64,000 bases of DNA from Bacteroidaceae bacterium (GCA_017427065.1 JAFRTL010000013.1:19693-83692), one strand, 5' to 3'. Counted from the stretch's first letter, positions 40,442-51,095 are shown. Made by a program: numbers and translations. Notes: generated by a model from the sequence alone, not told the origin.

Positions 40442-40933
40442 ATGAAAGACAACTCTGAAGAACTTTTCCCACTCTGCGACGAAGAGGGTATCATTATTGG
40501 AAGTGCCACGCGTGGCGAATGCCACAATGGTAGCAAATTGCTGCATCCTGTAGTGCATTTGCATATGTACAATTCTCAAGGCGAACTTTATCTACAGAAA
40601 CGTCCCGATTGGAAAGACATTCAGCCAAACAAATGGGATACGGCTTGTGGTGGTCATGTGGACTTAGGGGAGAATGTAGAAATGGCATTGCGACGTGAAG
40701 TTCAAGAAGAACTTGGCATTACCGACTATACCCCTACCCTCCTGATGCACTATGTCTTCGAATCTGCCATCGAACGTGAGTTAGTCTTCGTCTTCCGCAC
40801 CACTTATGACGGAGAGATTCATCCCAGTGATGAACTCGATGGTGGTCGTTTCTGGTCCATCCAAGAGATTCGTACTAATATAGGCAAGGGAGTCTTTACC
40901 CCCAATTTCGAGAGTGAATTTCAGAAACTCTAA
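40442..40933 (+). CDS. NUDIX hydrolase
   Basis: 163 aa. The Nudix box is complete: GHVDLGENVEMALRREVQEE followed by LG, matching GX5EX7REUXEEXGU. The N-terminal lines (PLCDEEGIIIGSATRGECHN, VVHLHMYNSQGELYLQKR) resemble the isopentenyl-diphosphate isomerase-like NUDIX subfamily, but the IPP isomerase Cys and metal motifs are not evident, so a nucleotide-diphosphate hydrolase is more likely. Likely co-transcribed with queA. Confidence 0.87.
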   Translation: MKDNSEELFPLCDEEGIIIGSATRGECHNGSKLLHPVVHLHMYNSQGELYLQKRPDWKDIQPNKWDTACGGHVDLGENVEMALRREVQEELGITDYTPTLLMHYVFESAIERELVFVFRTTYDGEIHPSDELDGGRFWSIQEIRTNIGKGVFTPNFESEFQKL

Positions 40934-40970
40934 TCCCCATATTCCACGAAAAGACTAACTAATCCATCTA

Positions 40971-41813
40971 TTATTTTGCGCCATCGGCAACAAGGCTTGC
41001 CAACTTTTTCTTCGCAAAATCTATGGAACCGCTGAAAATGACATTCCGTTTAGAATCAAGAATCAACACATGCGGGAATGCATTGAAATTACATTTCTGA
41101 AAGATCGGACTGTTTTCAGAAATTGCAAATAAAGGGAAGGAATACCCTCTCTTTCTTAACAAGTCATCTCCAGATTTCACATCTTCTCCTTTTCTAGTGC
41201 AAGTGAAAATAGAGACAACTTCAACCTTTTCATTATCTTTGTATTTTTCATACAGTTCCTGAACTATTGGAAATTTCTTGAAACAAACTGCACAACTGGA
41301 TGACCAAAAGTCTAATAAAACGTACTCTGAAGAGAATTGACTGATACTACCTTCCTTATTATCTATATCAATCACTTGCTCATTACCAATATTCACGTAG
41401 AGATTAGTATTTCTATATGTGATACACTCTGCATAATATTGCTGCCCTATGGTTGATAAAAATAACCAGAGAAAACCTCCTAAAACCACAAATACATATT
41501 TCTTCTTATGAAATAAATAGCCAAGGACAATGGCTAAAAGCGTATTAGTAATTAGCTGAATAGAGAAAAGGCTTTCTGCAAAACCAGAAATCAGCCTTCC
41601 AGGAAGTTCCAACCAAATAACAGACAAGATAATTAAAAAAAGAATTGTAGGCTCTTTTATTTTTCCTTTATAATGTCCTAAAGCCCAAAGAGTAAATAAG
41701 AAAAAGACGATACCCTCTATAATTATCGCCCATATTATATGATATCCCCTTAGAGGCATTCCAAGGAAAAATAAAATATTAGCGATACCAAAAAGGGATA
41801 ATTTACTCTTCAT
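40971..41813 (-). CDS. membrane-bound thioredoxin-like (TlpA/AhpC-TSA) protein
   Basis: 280 aa. About four to five membrane helices fill residues 1-130. A thioredoxin-like domain (about 150-280) follows, starting LLDFWSSSCAVC, whose CxxC is CAVC instead of the common CGPC/CxPC, with the cis-Pro expected in FNAFPHVL. It probably reduces or oxidises thiols outside the inner membrane. The gene is clearly more A/T-rich than its neighbours and borders the repeat-rich noncoding block, suggesting later arrival. No operon partner is visible. Confidence 0.78.
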   Translation of the reverse strand: MKSKLSLFGIANILFFLGMPLRGYHIIWAIIIEGIVFFLFTLWALGHYKGKIKEPTILFLIILSVIWLELPGRLISGFAESLFSIQLITNTLLAIVLGYLFHKKKYVFVVLGGFLWLFLSTIGQQYYAECITYRNTNLYVNIGNEQVIDIDNKEGSISQFSSEYVLLDFWSSSCAVCFKKFPIVQELYEKYKDNEKVEVVSIFTCTRKGEDVKSGDDLLRKRGYSFPLFAISENSPIFQKCNFNAFPHVLILDSKRNVIFSGSIDFAKKKLASLVADGAK

Positions 41814-42031
41814 AACTTTAACTTCATTTGGGCATTATTAAGTTACTGGACAGACATACCGTGACAAATATATAATTCTTCTGCCAAACAATCAAACTTT
41901 TCTTCAAGGAATTCAAGCCTTTTTCCAAGAAAAGCACGTTTTTGTCTTAAAAATACGTCACTAATTAATAAGAGTATTCCTTAATTATGCATTCGTAGTT
42001 TTTTTACAGAGAAAATTTATTTTAGGCTCAA

Positions 42032-42307
42032 GACTTCACAGTCATTCTACAAGAGGCTGAATATTAGATTATTATAGACAATTTTGTCCTAAAGAGACTT
42101 CACAAGACTTCACACAGATTTCACATTTTCTTCGATAGGATGCCATAGAAATCATCATCTATTTCACATTAATGTCACAAAAATCTTTATAAAAAGACTT
42201 CACACTCTTTACATGTGAAGTCTGTGTGAAGTCTTGTGAAGTCTCTACTTTATATTAGCCTTAGAAACATGATATAAAGTATACGCTTTTACGACAAGTG
42301 TGAAGTC
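42032..42307. repeat. mirror-symmetric GACTTCACA array with 34-bp inverted repeat
   Basis: The 9-mer GACTTCACA occurs at 42032, 42096, 42106 and 42196, and its complement TGTGAAGTC at 42214, 42225, 42235 and 42299: four in each orientation around a common centre. The spans 42093-42126 and 42213-42246 are inverted copies with one mismatch in 34. Copies within each arm are 10-11 bp apart, one helical turn. Confidence 0.85.
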
Positions 42308-42351
42308 TATTTTTAAATTCTCTCCAAGAAAATCCTCTGAAGAATTTTTAC

Positions 42352-42507
42352 AAAAACACCTCACATCTCACTTTTTGGACATAATGCATTAAAATACAAA
42401 TACTTATGGCGGTGAGGAGTGGTGAGGTGTCATTTCAAGACCTCACCCTTGGGAGTACATATAAATCATTCGCTAATTCGAAAAAGGTGAGGTATGAGGT
42501 GTTTTTT
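42352..42507. repeat. CTCAC/GTGAG inverted array
   Basis: CTCAC appears at 42360, 42367 and 42442, and GTGAG at 42412, 42422 and 42487. The outer blocks at 42352-42375 and 42481-42507 pair imperfectly; an inner hairpin GGTGAGGT (42421-42428) / ACCTCACC (42440-42447) is perfect. Confidence 0.7.
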
Positions 42508-42541
42508 GCATTTTTCGCTTGAAGAATAGGTATCTTTCAAT

Positions 42542-42585
42542 AATTAGTATTAATACCTTCATGAATTAGTATTAATACCTTCATG
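42542..42585. repeat. exact 22-bp tandem duplication
   Basis: Two identical head-to-tail copies of a 22-bp unit, 42542-42563 and 42564-42585. Each contains the palindrome GTATTAATAC. Confidence 0.9.
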
Positions 42586-42673
42586 CTCAGTCACGCCGAT
42601 GACTGAGTTAAGTCCTAACCTTGACTGAGCTAAATCCTAAGGATGACTGAGCTAAGTCCCACCGTTGACTGAG
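42586..42673. repeat. four-copy 22-bp-period array (TGACTGAGCTAAGTCC)
   Basis: TGACTGAG starts at 42600, 42622, 42644 and 42666, exactly 22 bp apart. The first three units share TGACTGAG(C/T)TAA(G/A)TCC followed by six variable bases; the fourth keeps only the start. An inverted CTCAGTCA (42586-42593) forms a hairpin with the first unit. Confidence 0.85.
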
Positions 42674-42784
42674 CAGAGAGATAACGTATCAATAAAAATT
42701 CATCAAGTATAAGCAAAAAAATGCAGGCAATTATCGCAGAAATGTCCAGTATTATCAGAAAAACACTTCACTATTATATACAAT

Positions 42785-42818
42785 AATGCTGGGTATTTCC
42801 GCAGAAATACCCAGCATT
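42785..42818 (-). terminator. terminator of the surA-like to mutL operon
   Basis: Perfect 15-bp stem AATGCTGGGTATTTC with a CGCA loop, 46 bp behind the mutL stop codon. The flanks are A/T-rich without a long T-run. Confidence 0.65.
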
Positions 42819-42863
42819 TCTATAAATCGACTTTACTTTTGGTAAAAAATCAAGTACAGGAAG

Positions 42864-44699
42864 TCACTTGGAGAACAAGTGTTCTATCTCTGACTCTGGA
42901 ATGATGTGCAGCACCAGCTGACCATCTGGAGTATAGTTGGGCGTAGAACAGGTGAAGAGACGATCTACAAGAGATGACATTTCCTCTGAATTGAGCACCT
43001 GACCATAGACAATGGCAGCAGCCTTTGCCAAGGTCAGCGCCAACATACCCTGCACTTCTTCCTTTACATCAGAGCCTTTCTCCATAGCGGTATGTACCAT
43101 ACTATGTACCAGTTCCACAATGTTAAGTCCCTCTATGCCAGATGGAACCCCATTCACCACATAGCTACCACCACCTAAGGAAGTCAGCTCAAAGCCAACA
43201 GCTGCCATATCCTCAAGAATGGCTTCAAGGATGGTGGCCTCAGAAGGAGAAAACTGTACGACTTCTGGGAAAAGCACTCCTTGAGAGGTACTGGCATGAT
43301 GGGCTATCTGCTCCATGTATTGATCGTAAAGCACCCGCACATGTGCCCGATGCTGGTCGATAAGCATCAATCCTGATTTTACGGAAGTAAGAATAAACCT
43401 ACCCTTAAACTGCAAAAGTTCTGTCTGATGAGCCTCAGCTCCCTGCTCAAGTAAGGTGGCTGTTTCTACAACTACAGCAGGTGCGTCCTCTGGCAGAGGG
43501 TCTTTCTGCAAACCCGCATAAAGTTGCTCCCAATCCACAGGCTTAGGTCGTTGATACTCTCGCTGATAGCCACTATCTTTGGAAGAGCCAAAGGGATTAT
43601 AGTTTTCTTTATAATGCACCTTTGGAGGGGTGAGGTGACCATTGCTTGGATTAAAGACAGGCAGGTCATCTGGTTTGCCCTCAGTATCGAAATCTATGGT
43701 AGGGACTGCCACAAATTTGCCCAGTCCTTCCTTCACTGCTGCGGAGAGGATTTGCCAGATAGATGCTTCGTTCTCAAACTTTATCTCTGTCTTGGTAGGA
43801 TGGATGTTCACATCAATGTTGGAAGGCTCTACCTCAAAATAAATGAAGTAAGACACTTGCTCCCCAGCAGGGATCAACTGCTCGTAGGCCTCCATCACCG
43901 CTTTATGGAAATAGGGATGGCGCATGTAGCGACCATTGACGAAGAAATACTGATGGGCACCCTTCTTGCGAGCTGTTTCTGGCTTACCTATAAACCCATG
44001 GATAGAAATCAGAGAGGTTTCAACGTCAATAGGTATCAACTGATCATTCAGTTTCTTGCCAAACACTGCAGCAATGCGTTGGCGGGCAGTAGAGACAGGT
44101 AGGTTAAACAGCTCCGTGCCATTGCTATAGAGTTGGAAAGAGACCTTTGGATTGACCAACGCGATACGTTCAAACTCGGAAAGAATGTTGCTCAGTTCCG
44201 TAGCATTACTCTTAAGGAATTTACGACGTGCAGGTACGTTGAAGAAAAGATTTCGGACCAAGAAATTGCTTCCAACAGGACAAGAGGTGAGTTCCTGAGA
44301 AACAAGTTTGGAACCAGAAAGTACAATATGGGTACCCAGCTCCTCATTAGCCAATCGGGTTTTCAATTCCACCTCTGCCACAGCTGCGATGGAAGCCAAC
44401 GCCTCACCACGGAAACCCATGGTATGCAAGGCAAAAAGGTCGGCTGCCTCACGGATCTTAGAAGTGGCATGGCGTTCAAAAGCGAGTCGGGCATCCGTCT
44501 CCGACATGCCCTTTCCATCGTCAATAACCTGAATGCTGGTACGACCAGCATCCTGCACCAACACCTGCACTGTGGTAGCCCCAGCATCAATGGAGTTTTC
44601 CACCAACTCCTTTATCACAGAAGCTGGTCGCTGGATGACTTCACCAGCAGCAATCTGGTTGGCGACGGCATCGGGTAAAAGACGGATGATATCACTCAT
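42864..44699 (-). CDS. mutL: DNA mismatch repair protein MutL
   Basis: 611 aa from the ATG at 44699 (MSDIIRLLP). The N-terminal GHKL ATPase is complete: [48 protein letters not shown] and [13 protein letters not shown]. The C-terminal dimerisation domain has [16 protein letters not shown] where endonuclease-type MutL has DQHA-x2-E-x4-E, and the CPHGRP motif is not seen. It is the last gene of a four-gene run, 5 bp after the 98-aa protein. Confidence 0.95.
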   Translation of the reverse strand: MSDIIRLLPDAVANQIAAGEVIQRPASVIKELVENSIDAGATTVQVLVQDAGRTSIQVIDDGKGMSETDARLAFERHATSKIREAADLFALHTMGFRGEALASIAAVAEVELKTRLANEELGTHIVLSGSKLVSQELTSCPVGSNFLVRNLFFNVPARRKFLKSNATELSNILSEFERIALVNPKVSFQLYSNGTELFNLPVSTARQRIAAVFGKKLNDQLIPIDVETSLISIHGFIGKPETARKKGAHQYFFVNGRYMRHPYFHKAVMEAYEQLIPAGEQVSYFIYFEVEPSNIDVNIHPTKTEIKFENEASIWQILSAAVKEGLGKFVAVPTIDFDTEGKPDDLPVFNPSNGHLTPPKVHYKENYNPFGSSKDSGYQREYQRPKPVDWEQLYAGLQKDPLPEDAPAVVVETATLLEQGAEAHQTELLQFKGRFILTSVKSGLMLIDQHRAHVRVLYDQYMEQIAHHASTSQGVLFPEVVQFSPSEATILEAILEDMAAVGFELTSLGGGSYVVNGVPSGIEGLNIVELVHSMVHTAMEKGSDVKEEVQGMLALTLAKAAAIVYGQVLNSEEMSSLVDRLFTCSTPNYTPDGQLVLHIIPESEIEHLFSK

Positions 44700-44704
44700 G
44701 TGAC

Positions 44705-45001
44705 TTAGATGATTCCAGAAGTAATGGCATAATAGAGCCAGCAAAGTACAGCAATGAGCATCAACAGAATAGCTGGATGCAAAGGTTTCTTTCCACTCTC
44801 TTTGCGACGTTTCAAGTGTGTGGTGGCCTCCACAAACTTCCCTCGGATATCCTCGGGATCAAACTCCTTTGGAGGGAGCATTCCGAGTTCGCGCTTGGCT
44901 TTTTCTTCAATCTTCTGCAACTTCTCCTTACGCTCATCAACATAGATGTAATGATGATGGAAGCCGCGTGGCTTACGTGGTTGAGTGAACAAAATTCCCA
45001 T
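44705..45001 (-). CDS. small membrane protein of unknown function
   Basis: 98 aa. The N-terminal part is basic with a HHHY segment ([18 protein letters not shown]), followed by a charged helical middle and one C-terminal transmembrane helix ([18 protein letters not shown]). It is tightly packed between the OstA-like gene (4 bp) and mutL (5 bp), so its expression is coupled to theirs. I recall this as a conserved Bacteroidetes hypothetical protein; no function is known to me. Confidence 0.8.
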   Translation of the reverse strand: MGILFTQPRKPRGFHHHYIYVDERKEKLQKIEEKAKRELGMLPPKEFDPEDIRGKFVEATTHLKRRKESGKKPLHPAILLMLIAVLCWLYYAITSGII

Positions 45002-45005
45002 GGCA

Positions 45006-46703
45006 TTACCTCCTTCTATTGTTTCGTTTGATATTCATTTGTCTGGGCGACTGTGTAGGTTGGCGCTGAATATTCTTCAGACGCTGGTCTTCATCCTTCT
45101 CTACCCAGGTAAATATTTCATATTTGGACTTCGGGCGGATATGGTCGAACCAGGCAAAGGCTTCGAGTTTATCCTTGCCCGCAGGTATCTGGTCCAGTGG
45201 ATAACCAGTACCTGTGGTCTTTCCAATAAATGTTCCGTCTTTCATCTTTTTGTTTTCCAAACGCAGACGCAAGAAACTGCTTTCTGTATAGTCCATGAGT
45301 AGGATGGTGCTATCTTTCTCATCTATCGGGTAGTAAACTACGCGTACATTGCCATCCGTATCGACCTCATAAAGTTCGTTGTCACGGAAGAAGGCTTTCA
45401 TCTCACGTCCAGACACTTGATTGAATCGAAACTCATCTCGTGCCTCCACAGCCAAGGCCTGATTAATGATATGTGCCCAGTTAATGGTACTATCAGCCAC
45501 ATAAACCTTAATCTGTTCTCCCAACAACTGTTCTTCGCCATACCATAGAATAGGATCGCGGAACATGGTAAGACAAGAGTCCTTTGTGTTATAAACCAAC
45601 GAATCGCACACTGCCTGCACGTCAGAACGATAGGCTCGTACCTTATGATAGGCACGCATCTCTCGATAAACGGAATCTGTATTCAGATTGTATGTCACCA
45701 TTCGAAGGGTATCGGCATGCATAAACAGACTATCGCCCTGCGAATAATCAACGACCACAGCGCTATCAGTAGCGAAGGCACTTTCTTCCAATTGGTTATA
45801 GAAGCAATAATTCCCTGTGAACATATTCTTGTTCACGGTATCGGTCATGATGATATCATAAAACGCTTCACCATAACCAGCCTTGCGGTCATAGAACAAG
45901 CTATCGCCTGTAAGCCTACGCCCTTCACGAGTTAGTACTGAACGTTGCAACAACTCCGCTTGCTCTGTTACTGTGTTATAATAGCCCAATTCCGAATAGA
46001 TGTGATTCTCTTCATTGTCTATGTCCGATGGTCCAACAATACTCGCAATCTTTGTCTCAGTGCTGTATTCCAACGTATCGCTAAGCAAAGTAAACTTTGG
46101 ATTTACCAGCATCACATCGTGATTGAAGACAGCCATCTTGGTTTCAGGACTGTATTCTCCCCAATAGGAAGTCAGCACATTCTCATTATCAGTCAAAGTG
46201 CCCCCCTCAAAATAATAGCCGAGGTTATCTATGCGATCGTAGTTCAAACTATCGGTAGTCAATTCCGTTTCACGATTGATCATGCGCACGTTGTCGCGCA
46301 ACTGTGCCAGTTGGATCTGGCCATCGTAATACAGGTAATCTCCATAAATGAAAAGGGTATCGCCTTGCTCCATACGTACATTGCCAAAAGCCTCGAAAGA
46401 ATTGAGCAAATCATAGATTAGCGCACTGTCGCAATACATATACATACTGTCGTGACGCAACTTCACGGAACCTATCAAGATGCGGACGTTTGGCAAATCC
46501 TTATGCCCCTCAGCACGATCGGCATAAAGCAAATCCACACGTGTCTTGCGAACAGGCTGAACCGTAGGACGGTCTTGAGCAAAAAGCACATTACCGAGGA
46601 TGAAAGATGCTATCAATAAGCATTGCACGTGAAATACAGACCAATGAGGGTGATGCACTGACTGCTTCACCTTTCTATACCAATATGCAAGCCTACTTAA
46701 CAT
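45006..46703 (-). CDS. OstA-like LPS transport protein (LptA/OstA N-terminal domain)
   Basis: 565 aa. A signal-anchor or signal peptide lies at residues 25-43 (VQCLLIASFILGNVLFAQ) after a basic start. It is followed by repeated beta-strand units of the OstA/LptA beta-jellyroll type with the pattern DxLxYD (CDSALIYDLL, GDYLYYDGQIQL, TDSLNYDRIDN, GDSLFYDRKAG). It probably bridges LPS across the periplasm or acts with LptD. It sits beside periplasmic isomerases that assist outer-membrane protein folding. Confidence 0.85.
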   Translation of the reverse strand: MLSRLAYWYRKVKQSVHHPHWSVFHVQCLLIASFILGNVLFAQDRPTVQPVRKTRVDLLYADRAEGHKDLPNVRILIGSVKLRHDSMYMYCDSALIYDLLNSFEAFGNVRMEQGDTLFIYGDYLYYDGQIQLAQLRDNVRMINRETELTTDSLNYDRIDNLGYYFEGGTLTDNENVLTSYWGEYSPETKMAVFNHDVMLVNPKFTLLSDTLEYSTETKIASIVGPSDIDNEENHIYSELGYYNTVTEQAELLQRSVLTREGRRLTGDSLFYDRKAGYGEAFYDIIMTDTVNKNMFTGNYCFYNQLEESAFATDSAVVVDYSQGDSLFMHADTLRMVTYNLNTDSVYREMRAYHKVRAYRSDVQAVCDSLVYNTKDSCLTMFRDPILWYGEEQLLGEQIKVYVADSTINWAHIINQALAVEARDEFRFNQVSGREMKAFFRDNELYEVDTDGNVRVVYYPIDEKDSTILLMDYTESSFLRLRLENKKMKDGTFIGKTTGTGYPLDQIPAGKDKLEAFAWFDHIRPKSKYEIFTWVEKDEDQRLKNIQRQPTQSPRQMNIKRNNRRR

Positions 46704-46708
46704 ATCAA

Positions 46709-48079
46709 TCAGTCTTCAACTTTCGCTGCTTCTTTAATCCAATTAGGATATTTAAAGCCACAGGAGTTATTCCACTTGCTGTTGATGCGCACATAGGTGT
46801 GTTGCTGCTTTTCACGTATCCACTTATCAAGCATCTCGTTCTGACGGCGCATCAGGACTACATCCTTCATATTCTGATAGTCTTCTGCAACAGTAGCTTT
46901 ATGACCGTTAATGCGGCTCTTCAGCTTCACTATCACGCATTGCTCTCTACCCGTCTTTGGAGATATCATCGTGAATGCCTTGGAAATCTCACCAATCTGC
47001 ATCTGATCCACCACTTTGCCTATCTCGGAAGGAAGGTCTTGCATCTCAAATTTTGAGGTCGTGGTATTACTATTGGCCAGCAGACCGTTATTGTTGCGTG
47101 TATCTTTATCATCAGAGAGTGCACTGGCAGCCTCTTCAAAAGTAAACTTCTGATTACGGATATCGTCAGCGATGGAATCCAGTTGTGCCATACCTGCCAC
47201 CAAAGCTTCTTCAGGCACATGAGGCTTAAGTAAGATGTGACGGGCCTGTACACGATCGCCACGCTTCTCTACCAACTGAATGATGTGATAGCCAAATTCC
47301 GTTTCTACAATACGTGATACCTGACCAGGGTTCTGAAGACTAAAAGCAGCTGTGGCAAATGCAGGAACCCATTCTCCCCTTCCGCGGAAACCAAGATCGC
47401 CACCTTGGGCAGCAGAGCCATCCTCAGAATACAAACGTGCCAACATCGTAAAGCTCTCTCCATTGTTTACACGCTCTGTATAATCACGGAGTCGTTGCTT
47501 AACTTCATCGATTTCCTCCTGTGGGATCTTAGGCTCACGAGTAATGATTTGCACCTCTACCTGGGTAGGAACATAAGGAATACTATCTGGTGGCAAAGCA
47601 CTGAAAAAGCGACGAACCTCGGCAGGAGTCACCTTAATATCGCCTACCAACTTCTGCTGCATTTTCTGAACAGTTAGACCTTCACGTGCACTAACACGTA
47701 ACGCTTCACGAATCTGGCTAGAAGTCTTATTGAAGTATTCTTCCATCTTCTCACGAGAACCGATGTTCTGGATGTACATGTTGGTCATGTATTCCACACG
47801 CTGGAGGACTTCCGATTCAGAAACCTCAATACTGTCGAGTTCAGCCTGATGTAAGAAAAGTTTCTGGACAGCCAATTCTTCTGGAATCACGCAATAAGGA
47901 TCGCCATCGAACCTGCGTCCTTCATATAATGCACTCATACGTGCATCTTCCACCTCGGATTTCCAGATAGCCTCATCGCCAACTACCCATACCACTTCGT
48001 CAATCACATTGTCTTGTGCATAGACAAACTCTATGCAAAGCATGGCCATGACACATCCTATTATTCTTCTAATGCTCAT
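46709..48079 (-). CDS. SurA-like peptidylprolyl isomerase (two parvulin domains)
   Basis: 456 aa. Signal peptide (IGCVMAMLCIEFVYAQ), a SurA_N-like helical region (25-165) and two PpiC-type rotamase domains, the first well kept with GGDLGFRGRGEWVPAF and FGYHIIQLVEKRGD, the second around HILLKPHVPEE. It should act as a periplasmic chaperone for outer-membrane proteins. The order with the OstA-like gene (5 bp apart) fits an envelope-biogenesis operon. Confidence 0.9.
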   Translation of the reverse strand: MSIRRIIGCVMAMLCIEFVYAQDNVIDEVVWVVGDEAIWKSEVEDARMSALYEGRRFDGDPYCVIPEELAVQKLFLHQAELDSIEVSESEVLQRVEYMTNMYIQNIGSREKMEEYFNKTSSQIREALRVSAREGLTVQKMQQKLVGDIKVTPAEVRRFFSALPPDSIPYVPTQVEVQIITREPKIPQEEIDEVKQRLRDYTERVNNGESFTMLARLYSEDGSAAQGGDLGFRGRGEWVPAFATAAFSLQNPGQVSRIVETEFGYHIIQLVEKRGDRVQARHILLKPHVPEEALVAGMAQLDSIADDIRNQKFTFEEAASALSDDKDTRNNNGLLANSNTTTSKFEMQDLPSEIGKVVDQMQIGEISKAFTMISPKTGREQCVIVKLKSRINGHKATVAEDYQNMKDVVLMRRQNEMLDKWIREKQQHTYVRINSKWNNSCGFKYPNWIKEAAKVED

Positions 48080-48183
48080 ATATTTCTCTATTCTTTATTC
48101 AATTAGCCTACGAAGATAGTGTTTTAATCTTTTACATTCACTACGATTAACGGTTTTTAAAGCAAGTTTCTAAAAATTCAAGG

Positions 48184-49524
48184 TTATTTTAATGATTTTA
48201 GCCGCTTTACCCATTGATTTTCCAAAAATGACTGTAAGGTTTCTACCAACTGTTCACGAGGAACATTTTCGTAGGTTTCGGGGCCTTTTATCTTCTTGCC
48301 TTGTACTGCTGTATAGGGATATGAAGCATCTGGAACAGCCTTCGCACCTTTAAATACCAAGGCATCTACATAAGGATTATCACCAGCGGCAAAGATACCT
48401 TTCTCTAGTTTTATGACAGGATTCCCCTCCACTGCAAAACGTTGTAAAATCAAATCCTCCCAGGATTCATAAGGGCTCTTCTTCAATAACTTGCGGGCTT
48501 GCTTTACCAATTTCTTAGTGGTTCCTTGAATGAGTGCCCCTTTATAACGTTCTTCAGCCCAACGAAAATCATCCTTGTGCGTGTCGAAATATGCTTTTAA
48601 TGCCTGTTCATCTTGGCTGGGTCGTACTATCTCACGGAAAGTTACTTCTGACACAAGTAGTTCGTTCTTGTAAGATTCTAGTTCAGAGGACAGAGAAGTT
48701 CCAGTTTCTTGCAACTGAGCCAATTTGGCATCAATCAGACACTTGGTAATAAACTCATCTAGCTTCGTACTGATGCCTCCATAATCTGCCATGTAAAATC
48801 GAGCGAAATCGATACCTGTATATGGCTTACCAGCAATGCTAAACAGCGTTTTGTCAGATTTTCCTCTGCGAAGCAAGTCTTTACAATTTTCCTCCTCACG
48901 CGTAAAAGCGAGCTCCTTCTTTAAGCTTTCTGTCAGACTAATCAAAGAGATAGACTTGGAATCCTTAATATCTTTTGAAGGAATATTTTCCTTACTAACA
49001 ACTTGGACAATGTGAAAACCCAATGGTGATTCGAAAGGGGCAGAAACCTCCCCTTCACGCATGGTAAAAACTCGTTGTTCAAACTCCTCAGGCATCTGCA
49101 ATTTGCGAACAAGAAATGGAGCCTTACTATCCGAATAACGTTCTACCAATTCATCAAAAGAGGCTCCCCTACTCAATTGTTGGGATACAGAATCCATCTG
49201 TTCTTTGATACTTTTCAGTTGGGTTGTAGTTATATTCTGAGGGGTTTTTCTGAACACTTGCTTGACTAGTACCGCTTCTTCAGAACCAAATCTCAACTTT
49301 GAAGAATTCCCATCAACAGGAATGGATTGAACAAAAGAAGAGAATATCTGATTTCGCTTGTACATTTCAACTTTTTCCGCTATTTCCGGTAGTGTATCGA
49401 GCTTCAATTGCTTGGCATAATCTACCTTCAAAAGATATAAAGAAGTATCTGTTTCCTGAGCCATACACCCAAGATAAAAAAGCAAAGACAAGACAGCTAC
49501 CCCTATGTATCTCCAGACATTCAT
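48184..49524 (-). CDS. PpiC-type peptidylprolyl isomerase
   Basis: 446 aa from the ATG at 49524; the frame extends upstream to 49560 but this start gives a proper signal sequence (YIGVAVLSLLFYLGCMAQ). The parvulin domain is near residues 100-185, with FDELVERYSDSKAPF and ESPLGFHIVQVVSKE. The C-terminal half is helical, as in PpiD/SurA-like chaperones. The LGC near the end of the signal may be a weak lipobox. It precedes the SurA-like gene by 104 bp and is probably a paralogue. Confidence 0.82.
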   Translation of the reverse strand: MNVWRYIGVAVLSLLFYLGCMAQETDTSLYLLKVDYAKQLKLDTLPEIAEKVEMYKRNQIFSSFVQSIPVDGNSSKLRFGSEEAVLVKQVFRKTPQNITTTQLKSIKEQMDSVSQQLSRGASFDELVERYSDSKAPFLVRKLQMPEEFEQRVFTMREGEVSAPFESPLGFHIVQVVSKENIPSKDIKDSKSISLISLTESLKKELAFTREEENCKDLLRRGKSDKTLFSIAGKPYTGIDFARFYMADYGGISTKLDEFITKCLIDAKLAQLQETGTSLSSELESYKNELLVSEVTFREIVRPSQDEQALKAYFDTHKDDFRWAEERYKGALIQGTTKKLVKQARKLLKKSPYESWEDLILQRFAVEGNPVIKLEKGIFAAGDNPYVDALVFKGAKAVPDASYPYTAVQGKKIKGPETYENVPREQLVETLQSFLENQWVKRLKSLK

Positions 49525-49601
49525 CTCTTCTTTATTTACAAACCAATGCCCGAAAAGCATAATTACTCATCGGGCATTGATACAAAAAAACTATTTCCTA
49601 A

Positions 49602-51095
<1,494 letters not shown>

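Larger units (their letters stand above)
41814..42863. other. about 1 kb noncoding, repeat-dense, A/T-rich region
   Basis: No open frame of convincing length or composition is present on either strand. The region holds, in order: a symmetric set of GACTTCACA 9-mers with a 34-bp inverted repeat (42032-42307), a CCTCAC/GTGAGG inverted array (42352-42507), a 22-bp exact tandem duplication (42542-42585), a 22-bp-period array of TGACTGAGCTAAGTCC (42600-42673), and the mutL terminator (42785-42818). The first 220 bp (41814-42031) show nothing I can name. Confidence 0.8.

Noticed and set aside
42542-42673. CRISPR array
   Set aside because: The period is only 22 bp, there are two unrelated units, there are no spacers of 30 bp or more, and no cas genes are near.
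41814-42863. Chromosomal replication origin
   Set aside because: Repeat arrays are present but no dnaA/dnaN neighbourhood or DnaA-box cluster is seen.
43524-44102. 192-aa plus-strand frame opposite mutL
   Set aside because: It is antisense to conserved MutL sequence with no family features; a shadow frame.
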